Of a stretch of 64,000 nucleotides of DNA, positions 16,537-24,852 are shown one piece after another. Source of the stretch: an uncultured bacterium. GTDB lineage: Bacteria; CSSED10-310; CALFER01. Every line of letters starts with the position of its first letter. Position 1 is the stretch's first letter. The DNA lies in NCBI GenBank assembly GCA_937951895.1, contig CALFER010000103.1, positions 1 to 64,000 on the forward strand, given 5' to 3'. The notes below the pieces were generated by a model. That model did no database searches. It worked only from the letters and a program-made list of their open reading frames with translations, and was not told the DNA's origin. The position numbers and the translations under genes are program-made.

Positions 16537-17469
16537 ATGATTGAAGTGATTGAATTGTTTGTTCGAGGCAACTCTTTTCCGAGTCGGTATGCGACTCAGA
16601 AGATCCCGCTCAGGGCAGGAGATTGCTGCCTGGTCGAAAGTCCGATCGGGATACAGATTGCCCGAGTCAAAGGCCCGGCGCGCTTCCACAAGGACAGATT
16701 TATCCATGAAAAACTTCCGAAGGTTTTGCGTAAAGCTTCGGAAGATGATCTCAATCACCTCCAACTTCTGGAAAAACTGGAGCAGGAGGCTTTCGATTAT
16801 TGTGCTCAGCGAATCGCGTCGCGAGGATTGGCGATGAAGCTGATTCGTGTCGTGTTTGCATTCGATCAATCGAAAGGCCTCTTCATGTTCACCTCGGAAA
16901 CCCGCGTCGATTTCAGGGAACTGGTTCGAGACCTTGCACATCAATATAAAAACCGAATCGAGATGAAGCAGGTGGGAGTCCGCGATGAAGCGCGAATCCT
17001 GGGCGGAATCGGAAACTGCGGTTGTGCATTGTGCTGCACGACTTTTCTCAGAGATTTCCAGCCTGTTTCGATCAAGATGGCGAAGGATCAGGGATTGAGT
17101 CTGATTCCATCGAAAATTTCGGGTGTCTGTGGACGTCTGATGTGCTGCCTCCAGTATGAACACGCGCACTATGCCGAGCAGATCAAGCAGTTGCCGCGCG
17201 TCGGAAAGCGCGTGAAAACTCCGAAAGGAGAGGGCCGGGTCAGACAACTGAACATCCTGAAGGGGAAAGTGCTGGTCGAGTTGGCGAATGAAGAGCTGGA
17301 AGAGTTCAATGGCGATGAGATCCAGAGGATTTTACGTCCGGATCAGCAAATCGAAGAGACAGCGGCTGCAGCACCCGACGACGGACTCACTGATGGCCCT
17401 CCCGAAGTCGATGCGATGCTCCCGGTCATCCCTCCTGAAGACCCCACCGAACCCCTCCCATTGGATTGA
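16537..17469 (+). CDS. ricT: PSP1 domain protein RicT/YaaT family, 310 aa
   Basis: PSP1 domain protein. The conserved core is visible: 'IARVKGPARF', 'VVFAFDQSKGLFMFTSETRVDFRELVRDLA', the cysteine block 'GGIGNCGCALCCTTFLRDF', and 'SGVCGRLMCCLQYE'. In Bacillus RicT, with RicA and RicF, forms an Fe-S-carrying complex that helps RNase Y process mRNAs. Here rny is also in the window (60.1 kb), so the same partnership is plausible. The last ~60 residues are an acidic Pro-rich tail without clear homology. It starts 3 bases after tmk and converges on murF. Confidence 0.92.
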   Translation: MIEVIELFVRGNSFPSRYATQKIPLRAGDCCLVESPIGIQIARVKGPARFHKDRFIHEKLPKVLRKASEDDLNHLQLLEKLEQEAFDYCAQRIASRGLAMKLIRVVFAFDQSKGLFMFTSETRVDFRELVRDLAHQYKNRIEMKQVGVRDEARILGGIGNCGCALCCTTFLRDFQPVSIKMAKDQGLSLIPSKISGVCGRLMCCLQYEHAHYAEQIKQLPRVGKRVKTPKGEGRVRQLNILKGKVLVELANEELEEFNGDEIQRILRPDQQIEETAAAAPDDGLTDGPPEVDAMLPVIPPEDPTEPLPLD

Positions 17470-17482
17470 CCTCCGGCGCCGG

Positions 17483-18847
17483 TCAACGTTTTCCGAATAT
17501 CCGGATCAGTTGTTCCAGAATCCTTTCCGCGTGCATGCTCCGTGACGCCTTGATCAGGACTGTATCCCCCTCCCTCAGCACTGTCGCCACGGCCTCGGAA
17601 GTCGCTTCTCCGGTTTCGAAATGAAATGCGACGGATCCGTTCGTGAGAGCTTCCTCCCAGGCCAGTTTCATCCGTTCACCAAAGAAAAAACCGATATCGA
17701 CAGGGAGTTCAGCCATCAAACGACCAACCGCACGATGCTCGGCATCGGAAATGTCGCCGAGTTCCAGCATGTCTCCCAGGACTGCGACAGTCCGACCATT
17801 ACCGGCAATCTCACGCAACATCGTCAGATTACTTCGAACCGATGCTGGAGCGGCATTGTAACAGTCATCGATGATCGTCATCCGGTTGAGCTGGAATACC
17901 CGGCAGCGATGAGGTGAAAACCGGGCCTCGCTGAGCCCCCGCCGGATTTCGTCCGCCGAACACCCGATCTGATGCGCGACGCACAATGCCGCGACGGCAT
18001 TGAGAACATTATGTCGCCCGGGAAGAGGCATTTCGTAGAATCCGGCAAGTTCGACCGGCTGAGTCATCTCGAAAACCGATCGCAGGGCATCCTGTCTCAC
18101 GATGGTGGCTCTGAAGTCTCCACCCTCAATTCCATACGTGACAGCAGAGTATCTCGATCGAACAGATTCAAGCCCGGGATCATCCGCGTTGAGGATCCGG
18201 ATGCCTCCCTGCTTCACATGATCCAGCAGACGGGACTTTTCCCATGCCACAGTCTCGACTGTTTTCAGAAATTCGGTGTGAGTTGAAGCCGCGCAGGTAA
18301 TCAGTGCGATATCCGGTTGGAGAACCGGCGCCAGCAGGTCCATTTCACCCGGTTTGGAAATCCCGATTTCGATCACACCGGCCTCATGATGGTTCCGCAA
18401 GCGGAAAATCGTCATCGGAACCCCGATCAGGCCATTGTTGTTCTCATGGGTCTGAAGCACATTATAGCGCGTTCTGAGAATGGATCCGATCAGATCCTTT
18501 GTGGTCGTTTTCCCGTGGCTGCCGGTTATTCCCACAATCGGAGCCGAAAACTGTCTGCGGTAGTGTCCCGCGAGCAACTGGTAGGCTCGAAGCGGATCGT
18601 CCACATGGATCGTTCTATCGGAAGCAAAACGGTCCTGGCGTCGGACGACTGCTGCCGCTGCGCCGCGTTCCAGACAGGTCTGAACGAAATCATGTCCGTC
18701 GAAATTATCGCCTGTCAGTGCAAAAAAAAGCTCCATCGGCTGGATTCGTCTGCTGTCAGTACATACTCCGCAGAATTCCTCCCCGCAATTCCCGTGCAGG
18801 CGCCCTTCCATGATCTCGGCTGCGAGTGACATTTTTATCGGCTTCAT
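17483..18847 (-). CDS. murF: UDP-MurNAc-tripeptide--D-Ala-D-Ala ligase MurF, 454 aa
   Basis: Adds D-Ala-D-Ala to the UDP-MurNAc-tripeptide in the cytoplasm. The frame is open 218 codons upstream, but the ATG at 18847 is preceded by AGGGGGAG and overlaps the stop of the upstream gene as ATGA. The N-terminal substrate domain has 'TDSRRIQPMELFFAL'. The central ATPase has 'VGITGSHGKTTTKDLIGS', 'EIGISKPGEMDLLA' and 'NADDPGLES'. The C-terminal domain has 'DDCYNAAPASVRSNL' and 'VLGDMLELG'. No other mur/fts gene is adjacent; it is instead coupled to a spermidine-synthase-like membrane protein. Confidence 0.95.
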   Translation of the reverse strand: MKPIKMSLAAEIMEGRLHGNCGEEFCGVCTDSRRIQPMELFFALTGDNFDGHDFVQTCLERGAAAAVVRRQDRFASDRTIHVDDPLRAYQLLAGHYRRQFSAPIVGITGSHGKTTTKDLIGSILRTRYNVLQTHENNNGLIGVPMTIFRLRNHHEAGVIEIGISKPGEMDLLAPVLQPDIALITCAASTHTEFLKTVETVAWEKSRLLDHVKQGGIRILNADDPGLESVRSRYSAVTYGIEGGDFRATIVRQDALRSVFEMTQPVELAGFYEMPLPGRHNVLNAVAALCVAHQIGCSADEIRRGLSEARFSPHRCRVFQLNRMTIIDDCYNAAPASVRSNLTMLREIAGNGRTVAVLGDMLELGDISDAEHRAVGRLMAELPVDIGFFFGERMKLAWEEALTNGSVAFHFETGEATSEAVATVLREGDTVLIKASRSMHAERILEQLIRIFGKR

Positions 18848-21030
18848 TGAACTCCCCCTGTATCCTCCCGACGCCCTGCGCGTCGATAGACCATGATCAG
18901 ACCGATGGCCTGCAATCCGATGATCGCGATCATGACAAGCCTGAAGTCCGGCCAAATCAGCAAAACACCGATCAGAAGCATGGCTCCGATCGCGGACACG
19001 ATCAGATCGAGCGCGTAGAATAGACTGGTCAGTCCGGCATGTAAACGACTCCAGGCCGTGAAAAATGCGCCTCCCGCGAGACCGGTGATCGATCCGAGCG
19101 ACATGATGAGGGGAATCGATGCATCTTCCGATCGGGAGATGCACCGGATTAAAAGCAGGGCGATGGTCACGAAAGCGAGATGAGAGATCGATGCGATGCG
19201 GGATAACCGTATGTCGAGAAGCGTCGAAAGAAGAGCGCCGATCGAGAGTCCGGCCGAAAAAAGGCTCAGAAGAAGGGCGATGTTGAGATACCCGTCGCCG
19301 TGGATGATCTGCAGGAGGCATAACAAAGAATTCAACAGAATCATCTGCGTCAGCCCCAGTATCGAGAGGGATACGAACGGCAGGAGCAGAATATTTCGCC
19401 TGGTCGGCAGAGATGTGGCACATGTTGCCAGGGCACCCGCGATGATCAGAACGCACAACAGTGTGATCAGCCATCCCGGAGTGCGGGAGAAAGAGAGCCA
19501 TGCGCGGATTGCAGCGGAGAAGGCAAGGGGTCGGAACAATGTGCTTTTTTCGCAGTCATCCGATTTCCCGAGCAACATGCGATCCAGGCGTGCGCATCGC
19601 TCTGGTCCGCAGCGAAACGGTAAATACCCCTCACCAGCGTAAAACGTTTCCAGGGATTGTTCCGCGAGAGCGTTTTGAACGATTCGTGGAATCGATGCAC
19701 AGTCTGGAAGCTCTCCTCCGGATCCGATCAGGTCGACTGTTTCACCCGGTATCAACCTGATCATGTCGCCGAAAACCGTCCGAAATGTGTGCGTCACGAT
19801 CCTCGCAAATCGCAAGTTTTCTCGATTCAGGTAATTGTCATCGATGTTCAATCTCAGGATCACGATACCGTCCGGTGAGAGAGCTCGACGAAGAAGACTC
19901 AGAAACTCGATGGAATAAAATCTGGATCCGGCGATGGTGAGAGGAGGTGGCAGATCGAGAATGATCAGGTCATAGGCCTGATGCCTCCGGAAAAATCCCA
20001 TCGCATCGTCCTCATGTACAACGACGCGGGGTAAATCGAATTCATTGCAGAAGGAATCCGAAGTCCGGTTCCGGAGAGTCTTCACCGGCATGCTGTTCCG
20101 CAGCACCACATCGATCGGTGCGGTGGATCGCCGTCGAATCTCGCGGATCATCCCCGCGTAACCGCCTTCGATGATACAGATCGCGGAGGCCGGTTTTGGG
20201 AGAAGCGACAATGGAATATGGGTCAGTTCCTCGGCTTTCGACGATTCGTTGGAGTGCGCGATCAGGGCATGGTTGATCAACAGGGACGTTTCACCTGCAT
20301 GTGTGCGAATCGTAATTCGTCCATATGGGGATTCGCGGGATCGAACGGAATCGGCGCCCGGCCACTCGAGTTTGTTCAGAACAGCAGTTACTCGTTCAGC
20401 AGCCACGAATGTTGATGCTCCGCTGCAGAGGCAGACCAGAGCAAAGATGGTTCGATAGAAGGACTGTCTTGAGAACAGGGCAGCAGAGAGAGAGATGATG
20501 GCGAGTTGAAGCAGCAGAGTTCGTTCATTTGGAACGGTAATCAGCAATCCGAATCGCAGCGTTGCCCCCGCCACGATTCCGCCTGCGGCTTCGAACGCAT
20601 AAATGTATGAGGGCCCGCGTCGATCCGGGATCCCCAGTTCGGATTGGACAGCGAGCAAGCGAAAGGTGAGGCCATTGATGATGCAGACCGGTGCGAGGAT
20701 GGGTAGGGGCATGAGCAGGGCATCGATCAGCCCGATTGATTCTCCGGGCAGGACATCCAGCGCGAACCGGATCGCGCGCAGCAGAATGAGTGACAGGAGA
20801 GCGAACAGGCACTGGGCAACGAGCAGCGACCAGATGGCATCGTCATCGTGACGGGCTCCGGGATGGCTCCGGACAGTCGCGCCGATTCCGGTCAGGATGA
20901 GCCAGGCGGACAGAAACGCCACCCAGGCGATCTCTGAACCCTGACATTGGGCGATGTATTCACGGATCAACACGATCTGATTGGCCAGGCTGATGAAACC
21001 GAGCAAGGCGCTGAGGATTGGGGTTCTCAT
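18844..21030 (-). CDS. Polytopic membrane protein with spermidine synthase-like domain, 728 aa
   Basis: The ATG at 21030 has GGAG 9 bases upstream; a longer start (21072) has none. The N-terminal ~210 residues are membrane helices ('LANQIVLIREYIAQCQGSEI', typical of membrane-bound spermine synthase fusions). A soluble aminopropyltransferase-like domain at ~250-420 contains 'CIIEGGYAGMIREI' and 'YDLIILDLPPP'. More helices follow to the C-terminus. In real SpeE the first motif is a GGGDG-type loop; here it reads EGGYAG, so catalytic competence is uncertain. Coupled by ATGA to murF. Confidence 0.75.
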   Translation of the reverse strand: MRTPILSALLGFISLANQIVLIREYIAQCQGSEIAWVAFLSAWLILTGIGATVRSHPGARHDDDAIWSLLVAQCLFALLSLILLRAIRFALDVLPGESIGLIDALLMPLPILAPVCIINGLTFRLLAVQSELGIPDRRGPSYIYAFEAAGGIVAGATLRFGLLITVPNERTLLLQLAIISLSAALFSRQSFYRTIFALVCLCSGASTFVAAERVTAVLNKLEWPGADSVRSRESPYGRITIRTHAGETSLLINHALIAHSNESSKAEELTHIPLSLLPKPASAICIIEGGYAGMIREIRRRSTAPIDVVLRNSMPVKTLRNRTSDSFCNEFDLPRVVVHEDDAMGFFRRHQAYDLIILDLPPPLTIAGSRFYSIEFLSLLRRALSPDGIVILRLNIDDNYLNRENLRFARIVTHTFRTVFGDMIRLIPGETVDLIGSGGELPDCASIPRIVQNALAEQSLETFYAGEGYLPFRCGPERCARLDRMLLGKSDDCEKSTLFRPLAFSAAIRAWLSFSRTPGWLITLLCVLIIAGALATCATSLPTRRNILLLPFVSLSILGLTQMILLNSLLCLLQIIHGDGYLNIALLLSLFSAGLSIGALLSTLLDIRLSRIASISHLAFVTIALLLIRCISRSEDASIPLIMSLGSITGLAGGAFFTAWSRLHAGLTSLFYALDLIVSAIGAMLLIGVLLIWPDFRLVMIAIIGLQAIGLIMVYRRAGRREDTGGVQ

Positions 21031-21124
21031 TCGCGCATTCTCCATACCCGGCAAAAGGTGTCGACAGCTCACACGATTCTGACGGACACTCTAAAGAAGC
21101 ATGCCGATCCCTGCAAGGGTTCAC

Positions 21125-21152
21125 TTGGAATTCGCGGACGATCTGATAGTAT
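21125..21152 (+). promoter_or_regulatory. Candidate promoter of amidase-gerM-rph-rdgB
   Basis: TTGGAA (21125-21130), 16-bp spacer, TAGTAT (21147-21152), with a TGn extended -10 (TGA at 21144-21146). Transcription would begin close to the ATG at 21169. Confidence 0.35.
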
Positions 21153-21168
21153 TGCGCGTTGAAGTGAG

Positions 21169-22290
21169 ATGCTGACCATGTTTTTTTCCAGACCCTCATT
21201 GAAACATTGTATGTTCGTCGGCTTCGTACTGATGATGCCGATCGTCGTTGCAGCCCAGCAGAGCAACCTGGTGTTCATGAATCAGATCACCGGGAAATCG
21301 ACCGGTATACAAGTGAAATCAGTGGATTCTTCAAACTATTTCGCCTTGAATGACCTGCTCCTTCAGATGGAATGGGAACTCGAACTGGATTATGCCGAGG
21401 GGATGATCCGATCTCATTTCCGTGACATGGAGTTCCGGTTCGCCGATGGAGTTTCCGGTTATTATCGATCCGGTGAGTATTTCCGGACTCAGTTGCCCTT
21501 TCGACTCGAACAGGAACTTCTCTGGGCACCGTACGAAATCATCGAGAGTCTTCTTATTCCTGCCTGGGGTGGCGATCTGGTTTGGGATCCGACCCAATCT
21601 GAATTGCGATTGATGAAAACCCTTGATTCCAATTCACCCCAGGAATCTGTTGCATCGACCGGTTCTGACCAGGCCATCGTTGTCATCGATGCGGGCCATG
21701 GCGGAGAGGATTTCGGGTTTACGCTGTCGAACGGAAAACTCGAGAAGGAGTTGACGCGGAAGCTGGCGGAAAAAACATCCCGATTGCTCGCTGATCGAAT
21801 GGGGGCTGATGTGCTGCTGACGCGTAACGGCGACTTCATGATTTCGGAAATCGAGAGAGCGATGATTGCCAACCGTGCTCACTGCGATCTCTTTCTGAGT
21901 ATCCATCTGGTCTCGACACATGAAATCGCGCCCAAAGGGTTCATTCTGTATACACGAATGCCAACGGATTCCCGCGACTCCGGAACGGCGGGACTCAGCC
22001 TGTGGGATCGGGTTGAACCTGCCAGTGTTCAGAAAAGCGGAGACTATGCGGCAAGGTTCGGTGATGCTCTATCCGCAGCAGCCAACGGGGTTCTGTGGCA
22101 GATCCAGCCCATGAGTCTCAAGCTGCTCGAAGGCATTGCCTCGCCGGCGCTCGTTGTCGAACTCGGGACATCTCTTGCCTTTTACGGGGATGTGCCGATC
22201 GATCAGGATGATGGATTGAATCGAGCTGCGGAAGCTCTTTACGACGGCATCCAGCGAGCGCTTGAAATGGGAAAAAACAATGGAATCTGA
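21169..22290 (+). CDS. N-acetylmuramoyl-L-alanine amidase (Amidase_3), 373 aa
   Basis: Periplasmic zinc amidase that cuts the stem peptide from MurNAc. A signal peptide ends near 'PIVVAAQQS'. Residues ~35-150 resemble the copper-amine-oxidase-like N-domain often found in front of such amidases. The catalytic domain starts at ~165: 'VVIDAGHGGEDFG' (first Zn His), 'KLEKELTRKLA' (Zn Glu), 'DLFLSIHLVS' (second Zn His) and 'ALVVELGTSLAF' with the catalytic Glu near the end. Start at 21169 or 21178. Overlaps gerM by 11 bases. Confidence 0.9.
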   Translation: MLTMFFSRPSLKHCMFVGFVLMMPIVVAAQQSNLVFMNQITGKSTGIQVKSVDSSNYFALNDLLLQMEWELELDYAEGMIRSHFRDMEFRFADGVSGYYRSGEYFRTQLPFRLEQELLWAPYEIIESLLIPAWGGDLVWDPTQSELRLMKTLDSNSPQESVASTGSDQAIVVIDAGHGGEDFGFTLSNGKLEKELTRKLAEKTSRLLADRMGADVLLTRNGDFMISEIERAMIANRAHCDLFLSIHLVSTHEIAPKGFILYTRMPTDSRDSGTAGLSLWDRVEPASVQKSGDYAARFGDALSAAANGVLWQIQPMSLKLLEGIASPALVVELGTSLAFYGDVPIDQDDGLNRAAEALYDGIQRALEMGKNNGI

Positions 22291-22942
22291 CGAAAACACA
22301 CGCGATATCCGGATCCGGAACGATCGTCCGAGTCTTTGGTTCTATATCCCCTTCGTTCTGGCCGCCGTTTTGCTCGGAATCCTGTTCGTCACGATGCGAG
22401 ATGGCGGCAATCCGCTGAGCGATGCGACGAGACTTGCCGGTTCCATCAGACAGGTATCTTCGGGCCTCGGCGCTACTCGTCGCGAAGTTTTCCTGTACTT
22501 CCCTCGCGCAGATTCGGACTGGGTATCACAGCCCACCGAGATCAAGGGAGGGGAGTCGATACGGCATGAAATCAGACAATGTCTCGAATTGCTGCTCAAG
22601 GGATCTCCGCAACTCGGCGTACAGCTGTTTGGCGGGAGTCTGCTGATTGACGAGATCTACATTGATTCCAACCGGAACGTGGTCATCGATTTTCAAACCG
22701 CTGATCAGACGGTGATGAATCTTGGCGGCATTCAGCGTGAAAACCTGGCCATCCAATCCATCATCCGCACTCTCGCGGTCAATTTCCCGGACCTGCAGAC
22801 CGTTCGATTTCTCTTCAATCATAAGGAAACTCTGACTTTCGCCGGTCATATTTCAAACGATCGATCGTTCGAAATCCGGCCGCGACAACCGGAAAACACG
22901 GTGATTCCCGAGATGACACAGGAGGCTCCGGATGCGGACTGA
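22280..22942 (+). CDS. gerM: GerM-domain protein, membrane-anchored, 220 aa
   Basis: One transmembrane helix near the N-terminus ('FYIPFVLAAVLLGILFV', ~27-43) is followed by a GerM domain at ~75-200: 'REVFLYFPRADSDW', 'CLELLLKGSP', 'IDEIYIDSNRNVVIDFQ', 'NLAIQSIIRTLAVNFPDL'. GerM was named in Bacillus spore germination, but the domain is common in non-spore-formers, probably in cell-wall contexts. Gene order gerM-rph-rdgB is as in Bacillus. The ATG at 22280 lies within the end of the amidase gene. Confidence 0.9.
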   Translation: MESDENTRDIRIRNDRPSLWFYIPFVLAAVLLGILFVTMRDGGNPLSDATRLAGSIRQVSSGLGATRREVFLYFPRADSDWVSQPTEIKGGESIRHEIRQCLELLLKGSPQLGVQLFGGSLLIDEIYIDSNRNVVIDFQTADQTVMNLGGIQRENLAIQSIIRTLAVNFPDLQTVRFLFNHKETLTFAGHISNDRSFEIRPRQPENTVIPEMTQEAPDAD

Positions 22943-23654
22943 CCGACAGGATACGCAGTCACGACCGATATCGTTCGAATTGGATTACATCCCTCATGCG
23001 CCCGGATCGGTTCTTGCGCGATTTGGGAGCACGGCTGTTCTGTGTAACGTGTGCATCGAGGAAACCGTGCCGAAGCATCTGATCGGAACGCAGAAAGGAT
23101 GGATCACCGCGGAATACGCGATGCTTCCGCAAGCAGGTTTACGGCGCTCGCCTCGAGACGGCCGGCCAACGGTCAAAGGGCGCGTACATGAAATTCAGCG
23201 TCTGATCGGACGGAGTCTTCGGGCCGGATTGGATCTGAATGTACTGGGTCCCCGAACCATCACGGTCGATTGTGATGTGCTTTGCGCGGATGGAGGCACA
23301 CGAACGGCATCGATTACTGGAGGTTGGATCGCATTGAGAATGGCTGTCTGGCGTTTTTTCGATCACCGGGTGCCGCCAGGTCTGATTTCCGCCGAATGCC
23401 TCGCTGCGATCAGCGCAGGTTGGGTCGACGGCCGTTGTCTGCTCGATCTGGATTATCATGAGGACAGTGCTGCAGATGTCGATCTGAATCTGGTGGGCAC
23501 CGATCAGGGCGGGTGGATCGAGATCCAGGGGACCTCGGAATCCAAACCGCAGCATGCTTCCGTGTTTCAGGATCTGATTCGTCTGGCGGCAGAGGGGTTG
23601 CCGAGTTTGTTTGCGAAGCAGCGTGAGATCTTCGAGAGAGGGCGGATCGGATGA
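22932..23654 (+). CDS. rph: Ribonuclease PH, 240 aa
   Basis: Phosphorolytic 3'-5' exoribonuclease that trims tRNA 3' ends. AGGAGG lies 6 bases before the ATG. Conserved blocks: 'GSVLARFGSTAVLCN', 'GWITAEYAMLPQA', 'HEIQRLIGRSLRAGLDL', 'TVDCDVLCADGGTRTASITGG' and 'LLDLDYHEDSAADVDLNLV'. Only the tRNA-Leu gene nearby encodes CCA, so the other tRNAs need trimming and CCA addition. Overlaps rdgB by ATGA. Confidence 0.96.
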   Translation: MRTDRQDTQSRPISFELDYIPHAPGSVLARFGSTAVLCNVCIEETVPKHLIGTQKGWITAEYAMLPQAGLRRSPRDGRPTVKGRVHEIQRLIGRSLRAGLDLNVLGPRTITVDCDVLCADGGTRTASITGGWIALRMAVWRFFDHRVPPGLISAECLAAISAGWVDGRCLLDLDYHEDSAADVDLNLVGTDQGGWIEIQGTSESKPQHASVFQDLIRLAAEGLPSLFAKQREIFERGRIG

Positions 23655-24277
23655 CTCCGCCGCGTCTCGTCATCGCTACGCTGAATCGTCATAAATTCCA
23701 TGAGATCACATCGATCTTGAAGGGTATCCCGCATGAACTCGTTCCGTTGTGGTCCCTGGACAGGGTCTCAGACCCGGATGAATCCGGTGCCACATATCGG
23801 GACAATGCGCTGATCAAGGCATCCGAGACGTCGAAAGTTGCCGGGTTGCCGGCCATCGCTGATGATTCGGGCCTCGAAGTGGATGCGCTCGGGGGACGCC
23901 CGGGAGTGCATTCGAAAAGAATGTTCGGCCACGATTTGTCCGATCGGGCCAAATATCTCGAATTGATCCGTCAGATGGAGGGGGTGGAGGATGCCGATCG
24001 AACGGCCCGGTTTATCTCCGTGGCCGTTCTGACAATGGGTGATGAGTTGATTTACGAGAGTCGCGGTGAGGTTGAAGGTCGGATCATTGAGCATGCCAGA
24101 GGGGAAGACGGTTTCGGGTATGATCCTGTATTCTGGATTCCCGGGAAGGCTTGCACGATGGCCGAGTTGAGTCTGGAAGAGAAAAACGGGATCAGCCACC
24201 GGGGTCTTGCGATGAGGGGCATGAAAGAATTCCTCTTGCGCAATCCCTGTTTCCTTGATAAGAATGCACGGCTGTGA
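23651..24277 (+). CDS. rdgB: XTP/dITP pyrophosphatase (RdgB/HAM1), 208 aa
   Basis: House-cleaning nucleotide pyrophosphatase that removes dITP and XTP. Visible signatures: 'VIATLNRHKFHEI' at the N-terminus, 'ATYRDNALIKA', 'AIADDSGLEVDALGGRPGVHSKR' (metal-binding Asp pair) and 'GFGYDPVFWIPG', then 'EKNGISHRGLAM'. Coupled to rph (ATGA at 23651-23654). The tRNA cluster begins 15 bases after its stop. Confidence 0.96.
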   Translation: MTPPRLVIATLNRHKFHEITSILKGIPHELVPLWSLDRVSDPDESGATYRDNALIKASETSKVAGLPAIADDSGLEVDALGGRPGVHSKRMFGHDLSDRAKYLELIRQMEGVEDADRTARFISVAVLTMGDELIYESRGEVEGRIIEHARGEDGFGYDPVFWIPGKACTMAELSLEEKNGISHRGLAMRGMKEFLLRNPCFLDKNARL

Positions 24278-24292
24278 GTGCGAACTCACGTG

Positions 24293-24365
<73 letters not shown>

Positions 24366-24394
24366 TGCTTCGGTAGGAACGGACCTGCCGATGA

Positions 24395-24468
<74 letters not shown>

Positions 24469-24483
24469 GGCTTGAAAATGTGT

Positions 24484-24559
24484 GGTGGGTATAGCTCAGT
24501 TTGGTTAGAGCGCCTGACTGTGGATCAGGAGGTCGAGGGTTCAAATCCCTCTACCCACC
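24484..24559 (+). tRNA. tRNA-His(GTG)
   Basis: 76-nt cloverleaf including the extra G-1 opposite C73 that identifies tRNA-His; acceptor GTGGGTA/TACCCAC; anticodon loop CTGTGGA (GTG). CCA not encoded. Confidence 0.95.
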
Positions 24560-24566
24560 CTGAATT

Positions 24567-24589
24567 CCCCGCCTCGCGGGGTTTTGTTT
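24567..24589 (+). terminator. Intrinsic terminator inside the tRNA cluster
   Basis: 6-bp GC stem CCCCGC/GCGGGG with a CTC loop, followed by TTTTGTTT. It lies after tRNA-His and only 13 bases before the next tRNA, with no room for a promoter between them, so partial read-through into tRNA-Arg, tRNA-Leu and tig is likely. Confidence 0.75.
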
Positions 24590-24602
24590 ATTTCCGGTGT
24601 TT

Positions 24603-24676
<74 letters not shown>

Positions 24677-24692
24677 TATGGAAGGTTTTATT

Positions 24693-24777
24693 GCGAGGAT
24701 GGCGGAATTGGCAGACGCGCTGGACTTAGGATCCAGTGTCCACGGACGTGGGGGTTCAACTCCCCCTCCTCGCACCA
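24693..24777 (+). tRNA. tRNA-Leu(TAG)
   Basis: 85-nt class II tRNA with a variable arm (TGTCCACGGACGT); acceptor GCGAGGA/TCCTCGC, discriminator A, anticodon loop CTTAGGA (TAG). It is the only tRNA of the cluster with an encoded CCA (24775-24777). Confidence 0.96.
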
Positions 24778-24852
24778 TGACCAGAGGGCTTCGAGAACCC
24801 CGGCACATTCAGGCTCCTCACAACTCATTTCCGGCGATGAAGGAAACAGATT

